DNA of 64,000 nt, taken from assembly GCA_001584585.1 (NCBI GenBank), contig LSYV01000004.1, forward strand, positions 3,088,383-3,152,382. Direction: 5' to 3'. Below the pieces are notes generated by a model. The model saw nothing but the letters and a program-made list of their open reading frames with translations. It was not told the DNA's origin and made no database searches. This stretch comes from Gonium pectorale (taxonomy: Eukaryota > Chlorophyta > Chlorophyceae > Chlamydomonadales > Volvocaceae). Both the position numbers and the translations under genes were made by a program. Of the stretch, positions 22,101 through 33,200 are shown piece after piece; the first letter of the stretch is position 1; each line of letters begins with the position of its first letter.

Positions 22101-24808
22101 CGTGAACTCGGCGCGCATGATTTTGCTCGAGTGCATCGGTTGCTGCTGCCCGCCGTCCTTGCCGTCCTTGCCCGTGCCGTCGTCGCCCTCCTCTGTCTTG
22201 TTCTCGTCCTCAGCGGCGGCCTTCTCACCCTCGCCCTCACCCTCGGCCTTCGCCTCGGCCTCCGCCTCCGGCTTAGCCTCAGCCTCGGCGGCGGGCGCCT
22301 CAACTGCTGACTCAGGCGCTGGCGCCGCGGCGGCAGCGCTGTCTCCGTCCTTCATCTCCGCGTCCGCATCAGCCTTGGCCTCAGCGCCCTCTCCGTCCTT
22401 GCCCTCTGCCTGCTGCTCGCCCTCGGGCTTCTCGCCCTCCTTGCCCTCGGCGCCCTCCTTGGCGGCGCCGTCAGCAGCCTTGGCGGCGGCCGCCGTGGAG
22501 GCGGCGCGGCCGCGCTGCCTCTGCAGGTCGTTCTTGGTGGCCATCATGTCCTGGAACGCCTTCCGGCTCTGGGCCTCCAGAGACTCCTTGGCCTTGAGCG
22601 CCTCAGCGGGTGTGGCGTACTCCACGAACGCGTAGCCCTGCGAAACGGGGCGTAGGAGCGAGCCTTTCAAGCAATTGAAGTATTCAGCAGCTGAACAGAT
22701 GCTGCGAGGGCAAGGCAGCTGAGCCGCTTTACTTCAAACATTTCCCCCAAAAGTCAAACCCTTGAGTAAATGCTCGCAAATGGTCACAGCACCGCATGGT
22801 TTGAACGGACGAGACAACCGACGCATGCCTACGTCCATACCAGGCGGTATCCGCAGGTACCCGCCAGCCCCCAGCGCCCGCCGCCCCCCATAGATCCCGA
22901 GCGCCCACGCTGCCTTCGATCCCGGGGCGCACCACACCGCACCGCGCCCCACCTTGGACGCGCCCGACGCGCCGCGCATGATGAAGCAACGGCACACGCG
23001 GCCCAGCTCAGCCAGCTCCGCCTGCAGCTGCTCCTCGTCGTCGCGCGCAACGTTGCCCAGGTACAGCGTGCACTGCAGCGACGGCGCGTCCACCATGAGT
23101 CGGTCGCCCATGAGCGTCAGCGGATACTGAAGGGCATTCAGCCGCATGGCCGCGTAGCGAGCGACCTTGATGATGTCGCCCTCCGCCCGCCCGTCGTCCA
23201 CATGGAGCATCACCGGCGGGTGGGAGCTGGTCACCGGCCGGGCGGCGGCGGCAGTCGCCTCATCGCCGGCGGCGGACGCCTTGGCGGCATCGCCGTTGGC
23301 AGGCTCCGCCGCGTCGCCCTCCTCCTTCACCTCCACCGCAGCAGCGGCGCCCGCCGCCTCGCCCTCCGGCTTGGGCTCCGCCTCGGCGGCCTCTGCCTCC
23401 TGTTTAACCTCCGACTCCTGCTTGACCACCGGATCCTGCTTCGCCTCCGCCGCCTCCATGGGCGCCGCCTCGGCGCCAGCCTCAGCAACAGCGTCTGCCT
23501 TCTCCTCCTGGTGCTCCCCTGCAGCCGCTGCGGCGGTGGCAGCCGTCTCTGCCTCCGCGGCCTTCTCCGCGTCGGCCGCGGCCTTCTCCGCGTCAGCCGC
23601 GGCCTTGGCCTCCGCCGCCTCCTGCGCCTTGCGCTCAGTGTACTTCTTAAGCGCCTCGTCTAGGGGGTTCGTGGCCAAGTCCTCCTTGGAGAGCGTCCAG
23701 GGCAGGGGCGGAGGCGCAAGGCGCAGCAGGGCGACGTTGCGGTTGCGCTCCACGTTGTCAAACATGACGCTGTGTACGGTGATGCCAACGTCTTCAAACA
23801 CCTGCCGCACGTCCTCCGGGGTCGCCTCCTGCTTGATGTTGCGGACCTGGGAGAAGGGGCAGAGAGGAAGGAACGACGAGGCCATGCGCGGGGTCAAACT
23901 GGCGTCCTGACGTGCTTAACGGCAAGATGGTGGCGTGCGGAGAGTTGTCGCGCAGAGACGAGTGGAGGCACCAGTGCCCTCGACGCACTGCGGCTTGAAA
24001 ACCCCGAACGCGTAGATGCTGCTCTCCTTGGCCGGCAAGCTTAGGCGAGGCGAGGCTCAGCTTAGCTGTGGGGAGTTATGGACTCACTCGAAGCACTGGT
24101 AGCGGCCGGTACGCATCCGGGATATCCATCTGCTCCCACTCCTCGGGGCCGTAATCAGGCAGGGGCTGCTTGCTGGACTCCTTGCCCGCCTCCGACTGCG
24201 GCTCCGGCGTGCCCTTCTCCTCACTCTCATCCCCCGGGGCTTCGGCTGCCGCGGCCGCGTCCTCCGTGGGAGCACCCTCCGCGTCTTCAGCAGCAGGCGC
24301 GGCGTCAGCTTGCTCCATGGGAGCGTCCTCGGCAGCCGGCTCGGCAGCAGGTGCAGCCTCAGGTCCAGGCTCGCCGTTGGCTTCCGTCATCTCCACTGCT
24401 TGAGCCTGTTAACCGGACGCGCCGCTGGTCAGGATGCGGCACAATGTTTGTGCGTTCCTAGGCAAGCACTAGTGCTTACCGGCTCCTGCTCCGCAGCCGG
24501 CGCTGCTTCTGCGGCCGTATCAGCATCGGTCGCTGCCTCTTCGGTCGCGACAGACGCGGGAGCAGCCTGGATCTCCTCGGTCGCCGCCGGCTCGCTAGTC
24601 GCCGCGGCCGACTGCAATGCCTCCTCAAGGCGAGCAATAAGATCTGGCTTATTGCCCTGCAGACCCAGCAGGCGAAGCGGTCAACGACAGCAGGGTACCG
24701 CTTAATCACAACAACAAACAACCCAACCTTATCAGCGAGGCCGCGGGACTTCAGCTCCGCCTTTAGCTCTGCCACTGTCCATTTCTCGAGGGGCTTGGAG
24801 GTGTCCAT
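19160..24808 (-). CDS. SAP + triple-RRM protein with Gly/Tyr/Gln-rich prion-like tail
   Basis: Ten exons join in phase: 24808-24728, 24656-24480, 24405-24088, 23846-22953, 22637-22041, 21825-21686, 21377-20270, 20134-19949, 19747-19571, 19417-19160, giving 1,311 residues. A SAP motif (about 1-45, WTVAELKAELKSRGLADK) begins the protein, followed by an acidic Ala/Glu/Pro stretch. RRM 1 starts at VLRVRNIKQEATPEDVRQVF (about 190). RRM 2 has CTLYLGNV and GYAFVEYA (about 450-505). RRM 3 is canonical (NLYLASLPMSFSD, KGFGFVEF, about 680-750). Ala/Glu/Lys-rich insertions of about 100 residues interrupt RRM 1 and RRM 2 before their last strand. Residues 760-1311 are a Gly/Met/Tyr then GYG/Gln repeat tail like FUS or TAF15, ending KRPRY. 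The intron after exon 7 has a GC donor (CAG|GCAAGC). Likely a nuclear, condensate-forming RNA/DNA-binding protein; the exact role is unknown. Confidence 0.9.
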
Positions 24809-25136
24809 CTCAGCCTCTCAGTACGCGAGCAGCAGCACTATTGAAGCGTAAGAAGCGTCACACTGGTGACCTAAGCAGCTATGCCCGGCTACGGAGCACC
24901 TAGACAACCAAACCCAGAACCCCTGGGTGCATTCTTGGAGGGGAGGTACGATGATACGGGTGTTTTTTCTGCTTGCGTCGTAACGACAGACACAAAAAAA
25001 CATGCAAAGCTTTTGATAAACCTTGTGGAAAAGGATACTGCAAGAGTCTGCCCTGTGTTGTTTATGGCGCCTGGAGTCCGTATGGAGTAAACCGGCCGCT
25101 ATTTTTGTATTAGGAACCAAATAAAGAACATCAAGA
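24809..25136. promoter_or_regulatory. Divergent promoter region, SAP-RRM / SIP-like aquaporin
   Basis: These 328 bases lie between two opposing start codons. The part next to the aquaporin start is AT-rich (TTTTTGTATTAGGAACC, AAATAAAG near 25100-25130). The promoter role is inferred from position. Confidence 0.45.
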
Positions 25137-27752
25137 ATGGCGGGCCCGCCTGAAGACCATGCCGGGAGCCCCGACCCAAAGAAAAGAAGCCTGACCGTGC
25201 AGACGATTGGCGACTTCATTGTTACTATGCTCTGGGTGGTTGCTTCGAGCTGCTTTGCGGAGGCAAGTGAGGGTGGACGCCGGCTGTCAGCAAGCGCGCG
25301 GACACGGCGGGCAGCCTCTCTACCGAATCCTAAGCGCACAGGCAGTCGTCCATCTTCCAATGCGATGTCACCTTGTGCGGGGGGTTTGCGTGCGTGCTGC
25401 GTCCCCGACAAACCCCGTAGCAACACGTCCCATCGCGCTGACCAAGGGTGCATGCTCCCATGGCAGGTCGCCGAATACCTCGCAAAGACCACTGGGCTGG
25501 ATGAGCTTGTGCTGGGCATCGGGGTACTTATCTCGGCGCTCACGCTGTTCGGCCCGCTGTGCGGGTTCTTTGGTGGCGCGCTGTTCAACCCCGTCAATAG
25601 CATCGCCCTGATGAGCAGCGGCAAAGGCAACGTCGCTGCGCACCTGCTGCGAATGGTGGGTGGCAGTTGCGGCGCTCGCATGTCGTACTATCAGTTGCGG
25701 TTGGGCGCACAGGGCCGTCACGGTCGTCGCTCACCGGCCCTCCTCCGCTGCCCCGCCGAGCCGCAGGGCGCGCAGCTGGCGGGGGCCCTCGCAGGCACTC
25801 TGGCGGCCAAGCAGTACCTCCCAGACTACCTGCAGGGGTAAGGGGCAGCGCGAGTGCGGCTACTTAATCGGGTCGCCGGCAGGGTGCCCTGCTGGCAGCG
25901 GTGGTGCTCGTTCTGGGCCCTCGTTGGGGCCCGAGGGAGCATAGGCCCCGGTCCAGATATCGACACAGCTGGTTTAGCGGCGGACAAAGCCTGCCCACTG
26001 GACCGCACAAACTCGCGGGGGCTTAGCCCGCCACCGGCCGGCATGCCCGGGTCGGCTCAGCAGCGGTGCCCACTGGGCGCTGGTGGTCGTGGCTGCGTGG
26101 CTCGCTATTCCCATTTACGGCCGACAGCGGCGCCGCCTTTCGCGTACGCCTTTTTGCGCGCTAGCCGCACGCGACAGACACGGGCGCGCTCGGTTCAGTC
26201 TCGCAGTCTGCAGTACGGCATCCGTTCGTACAAGCGCGCACGCTCCCGTGGTGCTCGTGCCCTTTCGCAGCAAATTCCACACGCTGTCCGGCGGCATCAA
26301 GGAAGGCGTGGCCTTCGAGGTCGGGTTTGCCTGCGAGGGCACCATGAGCCTGGTGAGGGGAGCGGGGCGGGGGCGGGGCGGGGCGGGTCAGCAGTAGGGC
26401 AGGATGCACACACAGGCAGGCGGGGAATGAGCATGACCCTTTTTGTCAATTATTGTGTCCATTGATTGACCCTTTGTTGTTGCTGTCTTATGGGTCATGA
26501 TGGTGGTCGCAGGTTCTTAACTACGTCTTCTTGCTCTCGCTCGGTGAGTGACTTAAGGAGGGCAGGCGAGCGTGAGGTCGGCGTCGGCTCCTCGGAAGTA
26601 CTGCGTGCAGACTGGCGCCCCGTGCTCTCCGCCTTGTTGGGACGGCGTGCGAGCAGTCCACGGGGCACACGGCATAGCCGGCTTCTGTCTTTTCTGGGTC
26701 AGGCCACCGACTGGGGCACTGACACAGGGCGGTGCTTGATGCTGCTGGGTGCGCGTGTTATGTTGTGAGCGCGCTGACGATGTTGTGTTCCGCACGCGCA
26801 GACGCGGAAAGCCAGCTGTTGACCACGTGGGTGCCCATGATCTCGACGGTGCTACTGGTAAGTGCAGCCGCGAGCACCCCGTGCGCGCATCCTGGCGCGC
26901 ATCCTGGCTCTCCTTGAGCTGTGCAGGCTTGCTGGGGTGTGAGGTGCTCGGTAGCGAGACGCGGCGCCACGGGTGCCTGGCTGCTTGTGCGAGGAGCGTG
27001 CGTGCGGCACCGCAGCGGTGGCGTGTAGGGCCGCGCCGTTTGCCAACGCTGCCTGTACGGAACCTTGTACGGTGTGCTGCGTCCACCGCATGCCAACGCC
27101 TCGTTGGGCGTCTCATGCATCTTGCATCTTGTTGGAATTGACGAACGCAACCGGCTTGGTATGTTGTGAACGCCTGTGTGAATGTCTTGGCGTGTTTGGC
27201 TTCCAAAGCAGCTTGTCCGCCGAGTTGCCACGGCACCGCGTGCCCCGGTCTTCCCCACCCCCAGTGCTGGATCGGCTACTACGTGACGGGGCCGTCGCTC
27301 AACCCCTTCGTGGTAAGCTGGATCTCCTGGTGGGCGCTGAGCAGTCCCAAGTGCCGGTGTGCTGCATGCCAGAGATTAGCACATGGTGTCGTGGACAGGG
27401 ATGACTGAGCGAGGGCCCCTGGGCCCACATTCTATCATGCCCGCATACCTCGGCCGCGCCTCTGCAGCCCGCTAACCCAGTCCCTCATGCCCCGCCACAG
27501 AGCTTCTCCTGGCACCTCCACTACAAGCGCCAGAACCAGCTGGAGCACTTTCTGGTCTTCTGGAGCGCGCCCATACTGGGAGCGATCGCGGCGGGCCTGG
27601 CCTACTACCTGCGGCACAGGCCGCCGGCGCCCCGCAAGCAGCGCCGGCCGTCGAAAGAGGCGATAGCGGCGCGGCTCATCAAGACCCACTTGCAGCATCG
27701 GGAGCAGCGCCAGGCGCGCCACCAGGCGCACCACCGCGCGCACTCAGACTAG
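25137..27752 (+). CDS. SIP-like aquaporin (MIP family) with altered NPA boxes
   Basis: Eight exons join in phase: 25137-25262, 25467-25655, 25767-25837, 26271-26352, 26513-26543, 26802-26857, 27265-27312, 27501-27752, giving 284 residues. The pattern is that of a membrane intrinsic protein: TIGDFIVTMLWVVASSCFAE in helix 1, first pore loop GGALFNPVNSIAL (NPV at about 83), a middle GAQLAGALAG helix, and second pore loop GPSLNPFVSFSW (NPF at about 198). The C-terminal tail of about 60 residues is strongly basic (Arg/Lys/His/Gln). Atypical NPA boxes and a basic tail resemble plant small basic intrinsic proteins, which sit in the ER. Intron 1 uses a GC donor (GAG|GCAAGT); a nearby GT donor would break the frame. 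Substrate (water, peroxide or other) cannot be told from sequence. Confidence 0.85.
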
Positions 27753-28561
27753 GGTGCGGTGCTTGGTGGCGACCACCTCACGGGGCGCAGAGCCGAAGCC
27801 ACACGGCGGAATGCTCGCGGGTCCTCGGGGCGGCGTTCCTTAGATACGCCGAGCGCCAGGTCTGAGCGCGGTTGGCGCGCGTGTTGAGCTAAACACTTGT
27901 ACGGGAGATTCTGGCGGGGCCGCGCAGTGCCTGGGTGCGTGCTGGCCGTACTGGATGAAGGACCCTCCGCAAATGTGTAGTCGCTGGCGGTTGGGACAGC
28001 GCTGCATGTGTGATATCGGTGTACCGGTCGCAAAATGCACCGGCCGGCGCCTGCAAGAGCTGCCTTTGTGGAGCGTTAGGCGGTGTTGGCGTGCCAGGGA
28101 CTTTGAACGTGAGTCAATCTTAACTGAATGCCTCGAAGCTTATTTGCGGGCTCTTCGAAGGGGAGCGTGTGGGATGAAGCTCCATGTCACGCTGCATGGC
28201 GGGCCCCTTGCGTCCCCAGGCGGGGCTCGTCAAACAGCAACTGCTGCAGCAGCAGCCGGGCCATGTCGATGGAGTCCCCGAGGGCAGAAGGCCGACGGCC
28301 TAGCCAGCACCATTGTTGGGATGAGATGGGATTAATGCCATTGTTCACGGTTGGGTGGGGATGGGCTACGTCATCAGCAACGTTCTGCGTGCCGTGCATG
28401 GTGCGTCAGCAGAGTGGCTTCTGCGTCCGTGTCGTACTCCTGGCAGGTGGCTGGAGGCCGGTTGCCTAGCAATTGGGAAGCTACCGTGAAGACACGTGGG
28501 TCTAACCTCCCCTGTGAGCGCCCTCGCGAGCGCCTGGGGTGGTATGCCGGCGCAGTTGAGT

Positions 28562-28566
28562 TGTAA
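28562..28566 (+). terminator. Candidate poly(A) signal TGTAA
   Basis: This TGTAA lies about 810 bases after the aquaporin stop codon. The assignment is inference. Confidence 0.3.
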
Positions 28567-29792
28567 GCTACTGTGCAAGTCCGGCTGCTGCTGAGCGCCC
28601 GATTGTCGGATGCTCCCAGCCCAAGCAATGGTTAACTGGCCGCTGAATCCAGCACCTCACCCATACTTGCCAAATGTGACTGCAGACGGTGCAAGGGGAC
28701 CGGGACTATCCAGGCGCTCGTTGTCGCTGTCTTACAGCCGAGGCCTGCCTGCAGAGAACACCGGTAACACGGCCCCCGTGACCCTGGGTGCCTGGGCACG
28801 CTGCCCGAGCAACGCGCCGTACGGCATGTACACCATCCGTGGCACACATGCACTAGGCACTGCGGCCCCCCGGACCAACCAACGGCCTCTCCACTTCAGT
28901 TTCCACGGCATCAACCGTTGCCTTTGCAGTAGTCAATCCCAATATCGCTGGCCCCGGCACCGCATGGGGCAAATCCGGGGATCGGCAGCCTTGTACTGCC
29001 GCATCAAGCCGTCGCCGCCGGTCGCCACGCAACGGGCCATCTCGCTTCCCCTCACCAGGAGCGTTCCAAGCTCATGACCCCTACCCGGAGCCGATGTTGT
29101 GTATCCCGTTTGCGGCCTTCAGCGCGCCCCTACGGTACCTTTGCAGGGCCATCAGCGACAGCTGCCTAATTCCAAATGGTGCACTCGCCAGGACGCGCAT
29201 GCATGCCCCGTGTCAAACGGCGGTACCTCGACACGCCGCACGCAAAACACCGTTTCGGTGCTTGCACCTGACCGAGGGCCGTGTCGTTGCAACCCGTCTT
29301 GGGTAGAGAACTGGCCCGCCACACTATCATCACAGATCAAACGGACACACCATTTGAGCTACAGCCGCGCGCAGGTCACTATTACCAAACAAAACCAGGT
29401 TGACAACCTGAGCTTGTGCGTACGAGAGTCAGGAGGCACCTCTGCCTGGAAACGCCGAAGTCGAAGGGCAAGCACATGTGCAGGCCAACGCAACAAAGTG
29501 CTTTATATGCGCCATTACCACGGCACAATGCTGGAAGCTCCCGAACCTGTTTAAGCATGCCCGTAATCGCGTCCATACGTGGCGGCTCCCTGCTTATGCA
29601 GCCCGTGGAACCCCGTGCCCAAGCCACCAGGATCACGGAACCGAGGCGACAAGGGCCAGGACCCTGCCCCCAGCGCCTCCTCCCCGCGCAACGCAACCAC
29701 GCGCCACGTGTCATGACGAAGGCTCTCATACACCACTGCCGTGCAACCACGCGCCCTTCATACACCAGTTGTACCTGGAGCCCTCTGGAGCC

Positions 29793-29872
29793 CTCTGGAG
29801 CAGGATCCTACACCGACGCCATCACTTTCGCGCTTACGCTCGTCGTATGCGTTTTCCTTTTTCAACACCAGT
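29793..29872 (+). repeat. Dispersed repeat B, copy 1
   Basis: This unit of about 80 bp runs from CCTCTGGAGC through ATCACTTTCGCGCTTACGCT to TTTTTCAACACC. Aligned by eye, it matches the reverse complement of 35572-35650 at roughly four of five positions. It is not part of any coding exon. Confidence 0.65.
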
Positions 29873-29873
29873 A

Positions 29874-29878
29874 TTACA
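29874..29878 (-). terminator. Candidate poly(A) signal TGTAA (minus strand)
   Basis: This signal lies about 380 bases downstream of the stop at 30255, a typical distance. It directly abuts copy 1 of dispersed repeat B. The assignment is inference. Confidence 0.4.
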
Positions 29879-30254
29879 TACGCATAGCAGGCGCGGCGCA
29901 TCGCAGCTCATGACTGCCCCCCTTGTCCCGCCCTGTTTCTGCCCTCCCAGGAGCCAGCCGCGGCACGCGTGCCCTAGGAGCGAAGGCCTGTAGGATTGGG
30001 GTCGAGGGGCGCCCGCGCCTGCGCCTGCGTCAAGGGACTTCCCACCTGCCGCCATCCCACCAGCTCCCTGCCGCCGAAGACCCCGGTGCGGGAGTCGTGC
30101 GGCCCTCTGCCCCTCTACCAGGCACCTTGCCACCGACCGCCGCCGCCGCAGCTGCTGCCGCACCGCACGCCGCCGCCGCTGCCAGGAGCGATGCGGCCCT
30201 CCCCCCGCCCGGGGCACAAGTCTGCAACGAAAGGCTCACGCATGGCCCTTCCCC

Positions 30255-33200
30255 CTAACTGCCAGCCACGGGCACGGACCGCGGCGCCGGCTCGTCGTCC
30301 TCCTCCTCCGCCACCACCACCTCCTTCCCCTGCAGCGCCGTCACCACCGCCTGCACGAGCGCGTTGTTGGGGTCCGACGCCCGGCAGCTCCGACAGCAGG
30401 GAGGACATGAAGGCGGCGTCGCCCGCCAGGCGGGAGGCGTGCAGCGGCGGGTAGCGGCCACCCAGAAGCACGGGCGGCGGCAGAGCGCCGGCCGGGAGAT
30501 GGCCGGGGTGGCACTTGGGCGGCCTGCGTGAACAGGGCCATTGGGGGGCGAGGGGTCTGTGTGTATTCCGTGTACGGTACGCGACAGCGTGCTCAAGTAG
30601 ACAGGCAGCACAGCAACAAGCAAGCAGCCCAGCCGGGAGCCCAGCCACCCTCTGCTCGACCAAGAGAGGACGCACTGGTGGCTCAACGCTGGGGCTGTAA
30701 AGCTGGGTTGGGCTGGGAGGGAGGAGTGTGTGCGAGCGTGCGTTTACGTCGCCCCGAGCTGGCTGGGTTGCGCCCGACTGGCTCAGTGATCACGTCAGGA
30801 GAGAGCGACGCTACAAACCGCGGCAAGCCATTGTTCGAAGGGCCCTGGGCACAGTCCAAAGCACCCACACGGGCCCAGCCCCAGCCCCAGCCCCAGCCCC
30901 AGCACGCCAAGCCACGCCAGCCCAGTCACCGCACCTCTTATCCGTCACGGCGCTGGGCGGCCGGAACACTATGTCCGCAATCTCCTGCATGTGGCGAGGC
31001 AGCAGCAGGCGCGACGCGTGCTGGCTCATCCACTCCTGGATCTGCGAGTTGGTCAGCACGCCCGCCAGCCCGTCGCCAAACTGCCGGCCCACGATCGACG
31101 CCCCGCCGCCGCCGACGCTCCCTGCCGCCGACGCCGCGGACGGCGAGTCCAGCGGCTGCGGGCCGCGGCTGCCAGTGGCCAGGAGCATGCGGTGCCGCTC
31201 GTACGAACCACCGGGACCGTCAATCACGATGCGCAGGGTGGGCCCGCCGCCCGCGCCTAGTATGGAGTCGCCGCCGACGCCGCTCTCGCGGCGGCCCATG
31301 CTCAGGCTGTCGCGGCGGCCGGCGGGGCCCAGCGAGGACCCGAGGCCGCCGCTCATGCTGGGCCGCAGGCCGCCGCCAGGTGGCACCGCCCGTTCGCCCA
31401 GGGGCATGTTGATGCTGCTGGTCCGGGCCAGGAGGCTCATGCCGCTGCTGCCCAGCAGGCCGCTGCGGGGGCTGTGCCTGCCCAGGCCGGTGGCGCCTCC
31501 GCCTGCGCCTCCGCCTCCGCCGCCTGTGGGCCCGCCCTGGACGAGGCCGAGGCCGCTGTGCGCGGCGCTCGCTGCCAGGCCTCCGTAGCGGTGCTCCCAG
31601 GAGGGCTCGCCCGCAGCGTCGGCGTGCGGCGAGGCCGCGGGGCCTGCAGGGGTGGCGGGGGCGGGCGTGAGGGGCGATTAGCGCTGCCCTTCGGAGCCAC
31701 AACAGGTGCCGAAGGCATGCGCAAGCAGAGCATGGGCGGGCATTGCAGGTGACCTGGTGAGGGAGACTTATGGACAGAAGTTCTACGAGGTGGGCTTAAG
31801 AGCGTTCTAGTATCGTTCCCCCTCTTTTGTCGGGGAGGGTGGGACAAGCGAATGGCGCTGGCCCCGCTGGCGCCTGCATGCCCTCGACTGAGCCTTTGCC
31901 TTCGCAACTCGCGCTGCGCCGTCAACATAGGCACCAACAGAACCTGGGAGCCTTCCAGCCGGCTAGCCTTGCCTGGCATCTATCGCACATCATCGGCATT
32001 GGGATGCACAAAACGCTGCAACGACACTTCGCACACACAACCCACCTCCTCCCAGCGGGCTGCCCAACGAATCCAGCGAGCTGTTCAGCGGCGGGGGCCG
32101 CCAGCGGCCCACGTGACTCACGCCGCCGCCCCCGCCGCTGCCACCACCCTGCAAGCCGTGCGTATGCGACAGCTCCGCCGGCACTATGCGCCAGCGGCCG
32201 CCCGCCCCTACTGCCGCGTGCCCGCCGCCGAGGCCACCGCCGACCGCCGAAGCGCCGCCCGTCGACGTCCGCCCCTCGTCGCCGCCGCCGCCAGCGGCGC
32301 TGCCGCCGGGCCACAACAGAGGCAGCATGTGCCCCGCGCCGGCGGCATCGCCTCCGCCTGCGGCGCCGGCGCGCCCCATGGACTCGAAGCGCCCTGTCCC
32401 CGGCCCCGGCCCCGGCCCTCCTCCCGGCGTCCAGCTAGCGTCACTGGTGTAGCTGCTGCTGCTGCGCCTCCGGCTGCTGGGGCTGCTGCCGCCCGTCCCA
32501 GGCGGCCGCCCGAAAGCCGCCGCTGCCGAGGGCCCGAGCCCGGCGCTGTAGGCGCCGACCCCGTTCCGGGAGACAAGCCCGAAGGGCGGCCGCGCGTCGA
32601 TATCCCCGCTCAGCGCCCCACCGTGCAGAGCCCCGCCGCCGCCGCTGCCGCCCGGACCCAGGCGTTGGCTCATGCGGAGGGCCATGCCCATCGCGCCGCC
32701 CATGCCCATGCCCACCGCACCGCCGCCGCCGATCCCGACGCCGATCCCGCTGCCAATCCCGCCGCTTCCGCCTCGGCCGTAACCCTGCTCAAAGAGCACG
32801 TTGTCATACCACGGAAGATGTACGGCGCCGCCGTGGCGACCGGGGAGGGAGCTTCGTGGCGCCGGCGAGAGCGGCACGGGGCTGCCGTCTCGGCTGCTGG
32901 AGGAGGACGAGGAGCAGGACGAGGAGAGGCCGTGGCTGGCGAAGGGGTCGCTGAAGGGCCAGACGGAGGCGACGCTCTCGGTGCCGCCGCGGCTGACGCC
33001 GGCGGCGCCGCCCGACGCCACTGTTGTGCCGGCGGATGCCTCCGGCGCCACGCCCACGGCTAGGACGTCATACCTCCGCGACCTGGGATGCACCTGCTGG
33101 TTTGGTGCGTTGCCCAGCCGCTGCTGGCTCGGCGGCGTCAGCTGGTGTTGCTGGTTCTGGGACTGCCGAGGCGGCGGCGTCGGCGGCGGTGGTGGCGGCG

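Larger units (their letters stand above)
27753..30254. other. Convergent intergenic region
   Basis: About 2.5 kb separates the stops of the aquaporin and the low-complexity protein. It contains both 3' UTRs, one copy of a dispersed repeat (29793-29872), a short tandem of CCCTCTGGAG near 29780-29802, and no exon chain that I can support. Confidence 0.55.

Noticed and set aside
30115..30380. Unshifted reading of the last exon of the low-complexity protein ending GGRWQGAW
   Set aside because: Its composition is that of out-of-frame GC-rich DNA, while the +1 frame gives a natural acidic tail and stop.
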